Shown here one piece after another: positions 1 to 10,200 of a stretch of 64,000 bases of DNA. The position numbers and the translations under genes were made by a program. The stretch covers positions 62,001 to 126,000 of the forward strand of contig NZ_QBKT01000004.1 in assembly GCF_003054265.1 (NCBI RefSeq), written 5' to 3'. The number at the start of each line of letters is the position of its first letter. The first letter of the stretch is position 1. The stretch is from Kordia periserrulae. GTDB taxonomy: Bacteria > Bacteroidota > Bacteroidia > Flavobacteriales > Flavobacteriaceae. The notes under the pieces are model-generated. The model made no database searches. It was given only the letters and a program-made list of their open reading frames with translations, and had not been told where the DNA came from.

Positions 1-2162
1 ACTGGACAGAACACATTCGTAATACAGTACAATTCAACAAAGGGTTACAAGAATTAACCAAAAAATACAACGGAATTTATTTAGAAATTGGTCCTGGTAC
101 AACGCTTTCGTATTTCGCAAAACAGCAAAAAAGCTTTAGAGACAAAACAAATACGGCTGTTCAAACCATGAGTCATCCAAAAAAGCAAGAAGAAGACAGT
201 TTTGTACTTGCCAATGCGTTGGGAACATTGTGGAGTCAAGGAATTTCCATTGATTGGAAAGCGTATTACAATAATGAAATACTGTATAAAATTCCGTTAC
301 CAACTTACAGTTTTGAACCATACAAGTTCCCTGCACGAATCAATTTGAAAAAATTATATGCACAATTAGGAATGGCGCAAAATGCTGCTACAAGCACACA
401 AAACGATTTATTTTATGTGCAAAATTGGAAAAAAACCTTTCAATCTAAAAAAGCAGCGATTTCAAAAGACAAACAAACGTATCTTCTCTTTTCAAACGAA
501 ACTCCGTGTAGTAATGCAATCAAAGAATCGTTGCTAGCTTCTGGTAATGTAGTCGTTGAAGTTATGAAAGGAGATACATTTCAAAAACTGAGTGATGTTC
601 AGTTTGCAATGAATCCAACAAACGCAGAAGAGTATCAACAACTATTTAAAGCCTTAACGAACGAAGTTGAAGTTGATACAATTTTGTACACATGGGATAG
701 TGTCTTTACAGAAGATTCGTATGAAACAGTTTTCAACGCAAAACTGAACCTAGGAAAAGCATTAATAGCATACAGAAGTGAAAGCAAACGCAAATTGGTT
801 CTTATTGGTAATTACCAAGAAGAAGTCTTAGGAAACGAAACTGTGCAAACAAACGCTTTAGCTTCCAATACAATTTTGGACATTGCTTCTCAGGAAAATC
901 CGCTATTAAAAACCATCACCATCGATGTTAGTATGGAAACTTCGGACGCTTCAGTAATTGCAAACATCATCAATGACATTCAAGACAGTGAAGCACCAAA
1001 GCAATCGGCTTACAGAAATCGTCAAAAATGGACGTCGTTTTTTGAAGCGTTTGAAACTTCAGAAATCAACAACTCAATTTTAGGCGCTAAAACCTATGTG
1101 ATTACAGGCGGATTGGGAATTGTAGGTGAAGCACTTATTAGTCATTTATGCGATACCTATAATGCGACCGTAATTGTATTGGGAAGAACGGAATTACCTC
1201 CCAAAAGTGAATGGTTACAATATTCGAGAAATAAAGATGTAAATCCAGGAATCATTCAAAAAATTGCACACCTAGTGGCGCACCAAAAGAATGGTAGAAA
1301 TGTACATTATGTTACTACAGATATAGCTAAAGAAGCGGAACTGTTAAAAACGATTTTTGATATAGAGTCAGAATATGGTAAAGTAGCTGGCGTGATTCAT
1401 GCCGCAGGAATTTCAGACACAAATATGTACAAATTCGTAGAAGAAATTGATCAACCAACAATTCAGGCACATTTCTCTGGAAAAGTTACAGGTACACAAA
1501 ACATGTACAATGTATTTAAAGACAAACCGTTAGATTTTGCTTGGATTACTTCGAGTTTATCTTCTGTTCTTGGCGGATTAACCTACGGAACATACGCCTC
1601 AGCAAATAAGTATATCGATGCTTTCATGCAATCTAAAATGAACAAATTGCAAAACTGGTCGTGGGTAAATTTAGATGGTGTAAGTGACAAAGGATTGCAG
1701 GCGACAGATATCGTTCGAATTTTTGAAACTTCAATTCACACCAAAGAAGTCCATCAACTAATTATATCTTCAACAGATATCAATGCCAGAAACAACAAGC
1801 AACAACAAGCTGCTAATAAAGAAACAGCTGCAGCAAATGAGTTGATTATTGAGCGCCCAGAAATTGAAACTTCGTACCAAGAACCAACTACCAAAACGGA
1901 AAAAGAATTATGTGCCTTATGGGAAGAATTCTTTGGCTATGAAAAAGTTGGTTTGCAAGATGACTTTTTCGACTTAGGCGGCGATTCCTTAAAAGCGATG
2001 ACTGTAATCAAACGAATGAATAAAACCTTCAACATTTCGTACAATTTGAAAGACTTCTTTTCAAAATCAACCGTAAAAGAGTTGGCAGAAGAAATAGATT
2101 TAGCACTTCAAGTTCAAAGCTTGCAGATTAGCAAAAAAGGAAAAACTACAATCAAAATATAA
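1..2162 (+). CDS. Polyketide synthase, 3' part (end of AT, KR, ACP); truncated by the window edge
   Basis: The frame is open from base 3 and has no start codon of its own, so this is the C-terminal part of a larger type I PKS. The first ~55 residues, before the first Met at 168, carry the end of an acyltransferase domain (WTEHIRNTVQF, then LEIGPGTTLS). A post-AT linker follows, with LPTYSFEPYKF at the usual place of the 'YPFxxxxYW' motif. The ketoreductase has the NADPH loop ITGGLGIVGEA about 310 residues after that Met, then HAAGISD and the catalytic region SSLSSVLGGLTYGTYASANK (Ser, Tyr and Asn visible). No dehydratase or enoylreductase motif is seen. The acyl carrier domain ends the protein, with FFDLGGDSLKA (phosphopantetheine Ser). 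It extends a polyketide and reduces the beta-keto group, then should hand the chain to the NRPS starting 27 bp downstream. The KS and the rest of the AT lie upstream of the window. Confidence 0.93.
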   Translation, partial: WTEHIRNTVQFNKGLQELTKKYNGIYLEIGPGTTLSYFAKQQKSFRDKTNTAVQTMSHPKKQEEDSFVLANALGTLWSQGISIDWKAYYNNEILYKIPLPTYSFEPYKFPARINLKKLYAQLGMAQNAATSTQNDLFYVQNWKKTFQSKKAAISKDKQTYLLFSNETPCSNAIKESLLASGNVVVEVMKGDTFQKLSDVQFAMNPTNAEEYQQLFKALTNEVEVDTILYTWDSVFTEDSYETVFNAKLNLGKALIAYRSESKRKLVLIGNYQEEVLGNETVQTNALASNTILDIASQENPLLKTITIDVSMETSDASVIANIINDIQDSEAPKQSAYRNRQKWTSFFEAFETSEINNSILGAKTYVITGGLGIVGEALISHLCDTYNATVIVLGRTELPPKSEWLQYSRNKDVNPGIIQKIAHLVAHQKNGRNVHYVTTDIAKEAELLKTIFDIESEYGKVAGVIHAAGISDTNMYKFVEEIDQPTIQAHFSGKVTGTQNMYNVFKDKPLDFAWITSSLSSVLGGLTYGTYASANKYIDAFMQSKMNKLQNWSWVNLDGVSDKGLQATDIVRIFETSIHTKEVHQLIISSTDINARNNKQQQAANKETAAANELIIERPEIETSYQEPTTKTEKELCALWEEFFGYEKVGLQDDFFDLGGDSLKAMTVIKRMNKTFNISYNLKDFFSKSTVKELAEEIDLALQVQSLQISKKGKTTIKI

Positions 2163-2189
2163 CCAATAATAGTTACAATAAAAACAATC

Positions 2190-5100
2190 ATGAAAGAACT
2201 TATTGCCGAAATAAAATCGAAAGAGATACACATTGCTGTCGTCGATGGCGAGCTAGAAGTAAGTTTTGAAGGCGAACTGGATGCTGAATTAATTCAAAAG
2301 ATTAGACTACATAAACAAGATTTAATAAATCTTCTTCAAAAACACAATATAGAAGATGTACAAAACGAACTTAAAGCGGTTGAAATGCAGGAAAGTTATC
2401 CACTTTCCAATGCACAAAAGCGCTTGTGGACAGTATGCCAAATAGATGATAATTCAAGGGCATACAATATTCCGAATACTGAGTTTCTTCAAAATGTTGA
2501 TATCGAAATCTTTAACAAATCGGTAGCTAGTGTCATTGAACGACACGAATCGCTTCGAACTGTTTTTAAAGAAGACGAAAGCGGTGAAATTCGTCAGTGG
2601 ATACTTCCGTCAACAGCATTAAATTTTAAAGTGTTGTTTGTAGATTGTAGCACAGAGGAAACTCCAAGAAGCGTTGCCGAACAACACATTGCTGCTGACA
2701 AATACAATATGTTCGATTTGGAACATGGACCATTGGTGCGAGCACATCTTTACAGGCTTTCGACTGAAAACTATATGTTCTATTTTAACATGCATCACAT
2801 CATTAGCGACGATATTTCTATCAAAGTATTGATGAGTGATACGATGGTGTTTTACACAGCATATTTGCAACATACAACGCCTGAATTACCGCCATTGCAA
2901 ATACAATACAAAGATTATGCTGTTTGGCAATTAAATCAGCAAACATCAGCTACGTACAAAGCGCATCAATCGTATTGGTTAGAGCGTTTTTCAGGAGAAT
3001 TGCCTTTGCTGGACTTAGGTTCAAGCAACATACGACCGAAAGTGTTAACCAATAATGGAAAGCATTTACACATGTATATTGATGCTAAAGTGATGCAAAA
3101 AGCATCAAATTACGTCAATCAAAATGGCGGAACGTTATTCATGTTTTTATTAAGCGTTTGGAATGTGCTTTTGGCAAGATATTCCTCACAAAACGAAGTA
3201 GTGATTGGAGCTTCTGTATCAGGAAGAAATCATGCAGATTTAGAAAGTCAGATAGGTTTTTATATTGAAACATTACCATTGCGTACTAAAATTGATTGGG
3301 AAGCGAATTTTGACGGTTTATATCAACAAGTAAAAGAAGATACTCTTTCCGATTTTTCACATAACAGTTATCCGTTTGACAATTTGGTGAACGACTTGCA
3401 ATTGGTTAGAGATTTGAGTAGGAATCCATTATTTGACGTTATGTTTACCTTAGATGACGATTCTGCAAAAGCTACAACCATCGATCCTGAAAAAATAAAT
3501 ACGGTTCATGAAGTAACTAAGGGTTCTAGTCTTTCCAAATTCGATTTGGATATAGAAATGCGCGAAGTACAAGGTGGATTTTTAAGTTTCAACTTGATAT
3601 TTAACACAGACATTTACGAAGAAAACTTCATCAGACAATTAATAACACATTACTATATGTTATTAGAAGCGTTGGTGAGCAATCCTTCTCTAAAATTGGG
3701 AGAAATAGCATACCTGACAGAAGAAGAAAATAAACAACTAGCTGATTTCAACAATGAAAAAACGGCTTTTCCAGAAATTGAACTAGTCAGCAGTTTATTT
3801 GAAAAGCAAGCAAGAAAAAATGTAGATGCAATAGCATTAGAAGTTTCTGGAGAAACACTAACCTACAGAGAATTGGATGAAAAATCAAATCAATTTGCCA
3901 ACTATTTAATAAGTCAAGGAGTTTCCAAAGGAGATTATGTGCCTTTATATGTAGAGCGTTCGTTGGAAATGATTGTAGGGATTTTAGGAATTTTCAAATC
4001 GGGCGGTGTATATATTCCATTAGATGTAAATCTTCCGAAAGAACGAGTACAATACATTGTTGATGATGCAAAAGCAGGCTACTTTGTAACAAAAACATCG
4101 TTGATAAACGCTGTAAAATTAGCAGAGGAAACACAAGTATTACACATAGATTTTGAACAACTTTCGTTGGAGTCTTCGGGCTATCCAAACAAAGACATTT
4201 CGCCAAATTCAGAAGCGTACATCATTTACACCTCTGGAACTACAGGAAAACCAAAAGGTGTGGTGCTTACGCATCAAAGTTTAGGAGCATTTTTAATGAA
4301 TGTAGAAGGACAATTCAAAAACATCTCAAGTCAACCAGTATTGGCTTCTAACGGATTTGATATTTTTCTATTTGAACTTTTCAATCCGTTACTCTCAGGC
4401 GGAAAAGTCATTCTTTTAAAAGATGAAGAAGTAAGAGATTTAGACTATTTACTTACAACCTTAGAAAATGTGGCTGCTTTCCACGCGGTTCCTGTATTAA
4501 TGGCGCAAATTGTAAAGTATATAAAAGAGCACGAAATTCAGCATAAGTATACCAAAGTAAAAGAACTCTACATTGGAGGAGACGAAGTGCCAACGCATGT
4601 TTTAGAAGATATGTATGAAGTGTTTCCAAATGCAACCATACATGTGTTCTACGGACCAACAGAAGGAACTGTTTTTGTAACTACTAAAAATTACGAACGT
4701 AAAGAAACTACGTTCAAAGGTGCTGTCATTGGAACACCAAACATAAGTTCTCAGATTTATATTTTGGATGAATACAATAAAAAAGTACCATTTGGAGTAA
4801 CAGGCGAACTCTGTATTGGCGGCGCGCAAGTAGGAAAAGGATATTTGCACAATGAAGCTTTGACTGCTGAAAAATTCATTCAAAATCCTTTCAAAGCAAC
4901 TGAAAAAATCTACAAAACGGGCGATTTAGCGCAGTGGTTGCCAAATGGAAACATCACATTTATTGGTCGTAAAGACAACCAAGTAAAAATTAGAGGTCAC
5001 CGAATTGAACTAGAAGAAATTGTAAAACGCTTACAATCAAAAGTGGGTATCGAAAAAGCAATAGTTGTTGTAAAAGGAAAACAGGAACAAAAAGAATTGG

Positions 5101-5579
5101 TTGCCTACGTAGTAAGCAAAGAAACTCAAAATGTTACTGAGTTGCGAAACTACTTAGGAGAAACATTACCTAATTATATGATTCCTTCCTTTTTCGTAAA
5201 CCTAGATGAAATTCCTCAGACAGCTAACGGAAAACTAGATAAAAATGCCTTGCCAGATCCTGCTGATTTAGGAATGGAAAGCGGAATTGAATACGAAGCA
5301 CCAAGTAACGAAATAGAAACCATGCTGGTAGCGCTTTGGGAAAAAATACTAAACCTTGAAAACATAGGCGTTAGTGATAATTTTTTCCATTTGGGAGGCG
5401 ACAGTATCAAAGGGATTCGCATCATATCTGACATCAAAAAAGAATACAATGTTAAAGTAAGTCTGGGACTCTTTTTTCAACAACCAACCATCAAATCATT
5501 GGCGGAAGATATTGCCAACAGTTTATGGCAAAACGAAGAAGAATCAAAGGATGAAGCGGTTGACATCTTAGAAATATAA
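2190..5579 (+). CDS. NRPS, single module: TubC-type docking - C - A (Hpg-like code) - PCP
   Basis: 1129 residues. Residues 1-55 resemble the TubC N-terminal docking domain, which fits acceptance of a chain from the upstream PKS. The condensation domain (about 70-500) has the active-site motif HHIISDD near residue 202; the usual Gly after the catalytic Asp is Asp here. The adenylation domain (about 520-1015) shows A3 YIIYTSGTTGKPKG, A5 FYGPTEG, A7 YKTGDLAQW, A8 GRKDNQVKIRGHRIELEEI and A10 NGKLDKNAL. Reading specificity positions by alignment to GrsA gives D-I-F-H-Y-G-F-V-F-(K). The first four and the Gly match the 4-hydroxyphenylglycine code D-I-F-H-L-G-L-L-C. The PCP has FFHLGGDSIKG. An Hpg pathway is encoded at 17968-21775, which supports the assignment; another aryl-glycine or aromatic amino acid remains possible. 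There is no thioesterase, so the chain passes on in trans. Confidence 0.93.
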   Translation: MKELIAEIKSKEIHIAVVDGELEVSFEGELDAELIQKIRLHKQDLINLLQKHNIEDVQNELKAVEMQESYPLSNAQKRLWTVCQIDDNSRAYNIPNTEFLQNVDIEIFNKSVASVIERHESLRTVFKEDESGEIRQWILPSTALNFKVLFVDCSTEETPRSVAEQHIAADKYNMFDLEHGPLVRAHLYRLSTENYMFYFNMHHIISDDISIKVLMSDTMVFYTAYLQHTTPELPPLQIQYKDYAVWQLNQQTSATYKAHQSYWLERFSGELPLLDLGSSNIRPKVLTNNGKHLHMYIDAKVMQKASNYVNQNGGTLFMFLLSVWNVLLARYSSQNEVVIGASVSGRNHADLESQIGFYIETLPLRTKIDWEANFDGLYQQVKEDTLSDFSHNSYPFDNLVNDLQLVRDLSRNPLFDVMFTLDDDSAKATTIDPEKINTVHEVTKGSSLSKFDLDIEMREVQGGFLSFNLIFNTDIYEENFIRQLITHYYMLLEALVSNPSLKLGEIAYLTEEENKQLADFNNEKTAFPEIELVSSLFEKQARKNVDAIALEVSGETLTYRELDEKSNQFANYLISQGVSKGDYVPLYVERSLEMIVGILGIFKSGGVYIPLDVNLPKERVQYIVDDAKAGYFVTKTSLINAVKLAEETQVLHIDFEQLSLESSGYPNKDISPNSEAYIIYTSGTTGKPKGVVLTHQSLGAFLMNVEGQFKNISSQPVLASNGFDIFLFELFNPLLSGGKVILLKDEEVRDLDYLLTTLENVAAFHAVPVLMAQIVKYIKEHEIQHKYTKVKELYIGGDEVPTHVLEDMYEVFPNATIHVFYGPTEGTVFVTTKNYERKETTFKGAVIGTPNISSQIYILDEYNKKVPFGVTGELCIGGAQVGKGYLHNEALTAEKFIQNPFKATEKIYKTGDLAQWLPNGNITFIGRKDNQVKIRGHRIELEEIVKRLQSKVGIEKAIVVVKGKQEQKELVAYVVSKETQNVTELRNYLGETLPNYMIPSFFVNLDEIPQTANGKLDKNALPDPADLGMESGIEYEAPSNEIETMLVALWEKILNLENIGVSDNFFHLGGDSIKGIRIISDIKKEYNVKVSLGLFFQQPTIKSLAEDIANSLWQNEEESKDEAVDILEI

Positions 5580-5626
5580 AATCAAAAATTACTTAAAATA
5601 AAAAATCACACAAAAATTATTACACC

Positions 5627-7231
5627 ATGAATCAAGAAGAAAATCTTTATTATTTAAAATTAAATGTAGCTATTGAAGCACTTGTAGACAGATGGTACGG
5701 TTGGGCACATTTAGTGTCGCCAGCAACTGCGGCAATGAATATTAAGGAGCGTCACATAAAAATTATGGAATCGTACATAAAAAATCCAAAAATTCATGCA
5801 GCTGCCGTAAAAACACCAAAAATGTTAGGCGGACCTTTCATCGATTATGATGGCGGACGCGTAGAAGATATCAAACAACTTTTAGAAGAAACGAAAGAAA
5901 AAAGAGCTAGCATGCTCAAATTGAACGAAGCCATTGTTGAATTGAACGATATGCTTCAAACGGAAGCTACAGGGTACAGTTTAGATCCGTTATACGACAA
6001 AATTCCTGAAGCTTTAAAAGGATATGTAGAATTGTATTATGACTTAAACAACAAGCCAAATTTCCGCTTTTTTGAATCGCTTTTATACCAAAGTGAATTT
6101 TATGACGAAGCAGCACAATCCATCTCATTGCAATTGGTAGAATCTGATGACAGTCGCTCATTTGTATTAAGTACACCAAGATTGGATGACGAACACTTAA
6201 TTCATTCACACATTCCGTTTAGAGATCAAGTCATTGACGATTTATTCCGAATGAAAAAAACACCGGGCGATTTTACCAAATTGGTAGACCGATTAGGAAT
6301 CAAACCAGAACAAGAAGAATTGTTCAAATCGTTCTTTACCAAAACGCCACCACCAAAATACGAAAGATACCAAGGAGAAGGAATCAGAACGCGTTATTTT
6401 GGACATGCGTGTGTATTGGTAGAAACAAAAGAAATTGCCATTTTGGTTGATCCTGTAATTAGCTATGACGGTTATGAAACAGACGTAAATCGCTACACGG
6501 TGAACGATCTTCCAGAGCAAATCGATTATATCTTAATCACGCACAATCACCAAGATCACGTATTGCTTGAAACGTTATTACAATTGCGTCACATGACGAA
6601 AAACATTGTAGTACCAGCCAGTGGAAAAGGAAACCTACAAGATCCAGATTTAAAACTGATGTTCAACAATATCGGATTCGATAACATTATTGAATTAAGC
6701 GATATGGAAACCATCAAATTGGATAAATGTACCATTACAGGAATTCCGTTTTTAGGAGAGCATTCTGACTTAGACGTACGAAGCAAACTATGTTTCCACG
6801 TAGCATTGCACAATAATTTTAAGGTCTTATTTGCTGCCGATTCATGTAATGTACAACCAGAAATTTATAGAAAAGTTCACAATATTCTTGGCGACATCGA
6901 TGTCTTATTCTTAGGAATGGAATGTGACGGAGCGCCATTATCATGGTTGTATGGTCCGTTAATGTCCAATAATATTGAGCGCGACAAAGATCAATCGAGA
7001 CGTTTGGCAGGATGTAACTATACGCAAGGAAATGATTTGGTAGAAATCTTCAAACCAAAAAATGTATTTGTGTACGCTATGGGATTAGAACCTTGGTTAA
7101 AATTCATCAGCTCCATCAAATACACAGACGAGTCTAAACCAATTGTAGAATCTAACAAATTAATTAATCACTGTTTAGAAGCTGGAATTGAAGCTGAGCG
7201 TCTATTTGGGGAAAAGACCATCGAATACTAA
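5627..7231 (+). CDS. CmlA-type NRPS-associated diiron beta-hydroxylase (metallo-beta-lactamase fold)
   Basis: 534 residues, essentially the length of chloramphenicol CmlA. The C-terminal half is a metallo-beta-lactamase fold with T-H-N-H-Q-D-H at residues 305-311, Glu378 in GEHSD and Asp405 in AADS. As I remember them, the CmlA diiron ligands are His305, His307, Asp309, His310, Glu377 and Asp403, so spacing agrees to within one or two residues along the chain. The N-terminal ~240 residues have no hydrolase motif and correspond to the CmlA region that docks to the NRPS. CmlA-type enzymes use O2 to hydroxylate the beta-carbon of an amino acid while it is bound to a PCP. The gene sits 47 bp after one NRPS gene and 45 bp before the next. 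Hpg has no sp3 beta-carbon, so the likely target is another residue, for instance that of the unassigned first module at 7277. A plain MBL hydrolase is the less likely alternative. Confidence 0.85.
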   Translation: MNQEENLYYLKLNVAIEALVDRWYGWAHLVSPATAAMNIKERHIKIMESYIKNPKIHAAAVKTPKMLGGPFIDYDGGRVEDIKQLLEETKEKRASMLKLNEAIVELNDMLQTEATGYSLDPLYDKIPEALKGYVELYYDLNNKPNFRFFESLLYQSEFYDEAAQSISLQLVESDDSRSFVLSTPRLDDEHLIHSHIPFRDQVIDDLFRMKKTPGDFTKLVDRLGIKPEQEELFKSFFTKTPPPKYERYQGEGIRTRYFGHACVLVETKEIAILVDPVISYDGYETDVNRYTVNDLPEQIDYILITHNHQDHVLLETLLQLRHMTKNIVVPASGKGNLQDPDLKLMFNNIGFDNIIELSDMETIKLDKCTITGIPFLGEHSDLDVRSKLCFHVALHNNFKVLFAADSCNVQPEIYRKVHNILGDIDVLFLGMECDGAPLSWLYGPLMSNNIERDKDQSRRLAGCNYTQGNDLVEIFKPKNVFVYAMGLEPWLKFISSIKYTDESKPIVESNKLINHCLEAGIEAERLFGEKTIEY

Positions 7232-7276
7232 ACTAAGCTATTCGATATATAAACCTACACCATTACAACAAACTTT

Positions 7277-10200
7277 ATGAATACAGAAGTAAAAAAGTTA
7301 CTAAATATACTAAGGGAAGCTAATATTAAAGTTTCATTGAAAGATGATAACTTACAAATAAAATCCTATGGGCAAAAAATAGCGCCTGCATTGGTGCAAC
7401 AACTCAAAGCTAATAAAGCAGAGTTGATTGCATACTTAAAAGAAAACAATGCGCATACAGACATGGAAATTACCAAAGCTGCGGAGCAGAAAAACTATCC
7501 AATGTCTTTAAATCAGCGCCGTTTGTGGGTCATTAGTCAATATGAAGACATGGCTGGCTTGTATAACATTCATGACTATCGTTCACTGCCAATAGGATGC
7601 GATACGGACATATTCAAGAAGGCTGTAACAGCTTGTATTGAACGTCATGAGGTATTACGAACAATCTTTAAAGAAAACCATCTTGGAGAAGTTCGTCAAT
7701 GGATTATTCCTGTAACATCTTTCAACCTTTCGATAGAAGAAAAAGATGTAAGCGTAGCGGACAATCCAAAAGCAGCAATGGTAGCGTATATTGACGAAGA
7801 TGCTAAAAAACCGTTTGTACTTTCCGAAGGACCGCTAATTCGTATTTGTCTGTTTAAATTAGCTGAAAACACCTATACTTTTTACTTCTGTATTCATCAT
7901 TTGGTATTTGATGGTTGGTCGTCTAGCATACTGTTACAAGACATTATGACGTTGTACCAATCGTTTGCTCTGGAACAAGTTTCTCCATTACCCGAACTTC
8001 CAATTCAATACAAAGATTTCTCCGTGTGGCAATTGGAACAGCTTACTTCTGGAAAATACGAACCACACAAAGCCTATTGGAAAGATCGTTTATCGGGTTC
8101 ATTAGGATTAATCAATTTACCGACAAATAAAGTACGTCCGCGTATCATGAGTCACGAAGGTCATCGCTTAAGTATGGCGGTTTCTAAAGAACATGTCGAA
8201 AAATTAAAAGCATTTTGTACCAAAGAAGGCACCAGTTTATATACAGGTTTGGTAGCAATTTTAAAAGTATTATTATACAAATACACAGGACAAACCGACA
8301 TTTTGGTAGGAACGTCTACAGCAGATCGTTTTATGTCGGAATTAGAAACGCAAATCGGTTTTTATGTAAACACAATTGTTCTCAGAAACCAGTTAGAAGG
8401 AAATACAACTTTTCTCGATTTCTTTTCAAAAATTAAAAAATCAATTCTAAGTGATTTTTCACATCAAGAATATCCTTTTGACAAAGTAGTAGAAGATATA
8501 AACATCACAAGAGATCCGTCAAGAAGTGCACTTTTTGATGTTTTCATTACCTATCTCAACATTGAAACAAAAGAAAAAAACAGTGAATTTCATGAAGATG
8601 GTATAAAAGACAACGGATTGGTCTTATCGAAATTTGATTTAGATATTGGAATTAATGTCATTTCAGATTTGCTTCATTTTGATGTCACGTACAATACTTC
8701 TGTCTATGAAGAAGCGATGATTGTTCGTTTTATGGAACATTTCAGAAACTTACTTCAAGTTGTTTTGGAAGCTCCTAACGAATCTATTGATGCTATCAAT
8801 ATTCTTACAGAAGAAGAACGTACACAACAACTAGAAGATTTCAATCCGACAGTCAAAGAATTGGTTCATGGAAAAACCATTCTTTCTTACTTCAAAGAAC
8901 AAGTAGCAAAAACTCCAGAAAATATTGCTGTATCCTATGAAAATCGCAGTCTAACGTATCAAGAGCTAGACACGCAAACCGATCAATTAGCAGCCTATTT
9001 ACTATCTAGGTACACAATTGAGCCAAATACCATTATTGGAATACACTTATCGCGAAACGAAACAGTAGTAGTTGCTATTTTAGCCATCTTAAAAGCGGGC
9101 GGCGCATACTTACCAATAGCAACGGACATACCAGAAGACCGTAAAAAGCACATGTTGAATGATAGCGATGTTTCGGTAGTCATAACAGAAGCTACCTATG
9201 CGTTTGACATGGATTATTTTGAAGGTGAATTGTTTGCACTAGATGTAGAAGACGAATACTTAACAGAAGATGTGTCTAACTTCACACCAAAAGCTTCGGT
9301 GGACAATTTGGCATATATCATCTACACCTCAGGTTCAACAGGAATGCCAAAAGGCGTAGCGGTAAATCATTACACGCTCACAAACTCCACAATAGTTCGA
9401 AACAACTATTACGAAGAAAACATCAATTCGTTTCTATTAGTGCCATCATTCGCGTTCGATTCCTCCATTGCCGTTATTTGGAATACGTTGACTACGGGCG
9501 GAACCTTGCATGTAGTAAATAACGAAACACTCAAAAATCCAGAGGCAATTCTAAGCGTATTAAAAACACAAAAAATAGAAGGAATTTTGGGTGTTCCATC
9601 GTTTTACAAAGTCATCATTAGTGATGAGCGATTTGTGGAAATGGCGTTAAAACGTGTCATCCTTGCGGGAGAAGCCTTGCCGAAACCGTTAGTAGCGTTG
9701 CATTACGAAAAAACTACCAACTGCAAACTCTACAACGAATACGGACCAACGGAAAACACCGTATGGGCAAGTGTTTGTGAAATTCCTGAACATATAGAAA
9801 ACATCACCATTGGGAAACCAATTGACAACTCACCAATATATGTACTTTCGGAAGAACATGCACTAATGCCACTTGGCGTTGTAGGCGAATTGTACATTGG
9901 TGGAAACAATCTTGCAGTTGGTTATTTAAACCGAGAAGAATTAACAAACGAAAAATTCCTTCCAAATCCTTTCCGAAAAGGAGAACGCATGTACAAAACA
10001 GGCGATTTAGGTAAATGGACCGCAGATGGAAACATCGAATTCATCGGAAGAGCTGATGATCAGGTAAAAATTAGAGGATATCGTGTAGAATTGGGCGAAA
10101 TTGAAAAACGCCTGTTAGAACTTACTTATATCAAAGATGCTGCGGTTATTGCTATTGTAGATGCAGAAGGCAACAAAGAACTGGTAGCTTTTGTAGTTGC

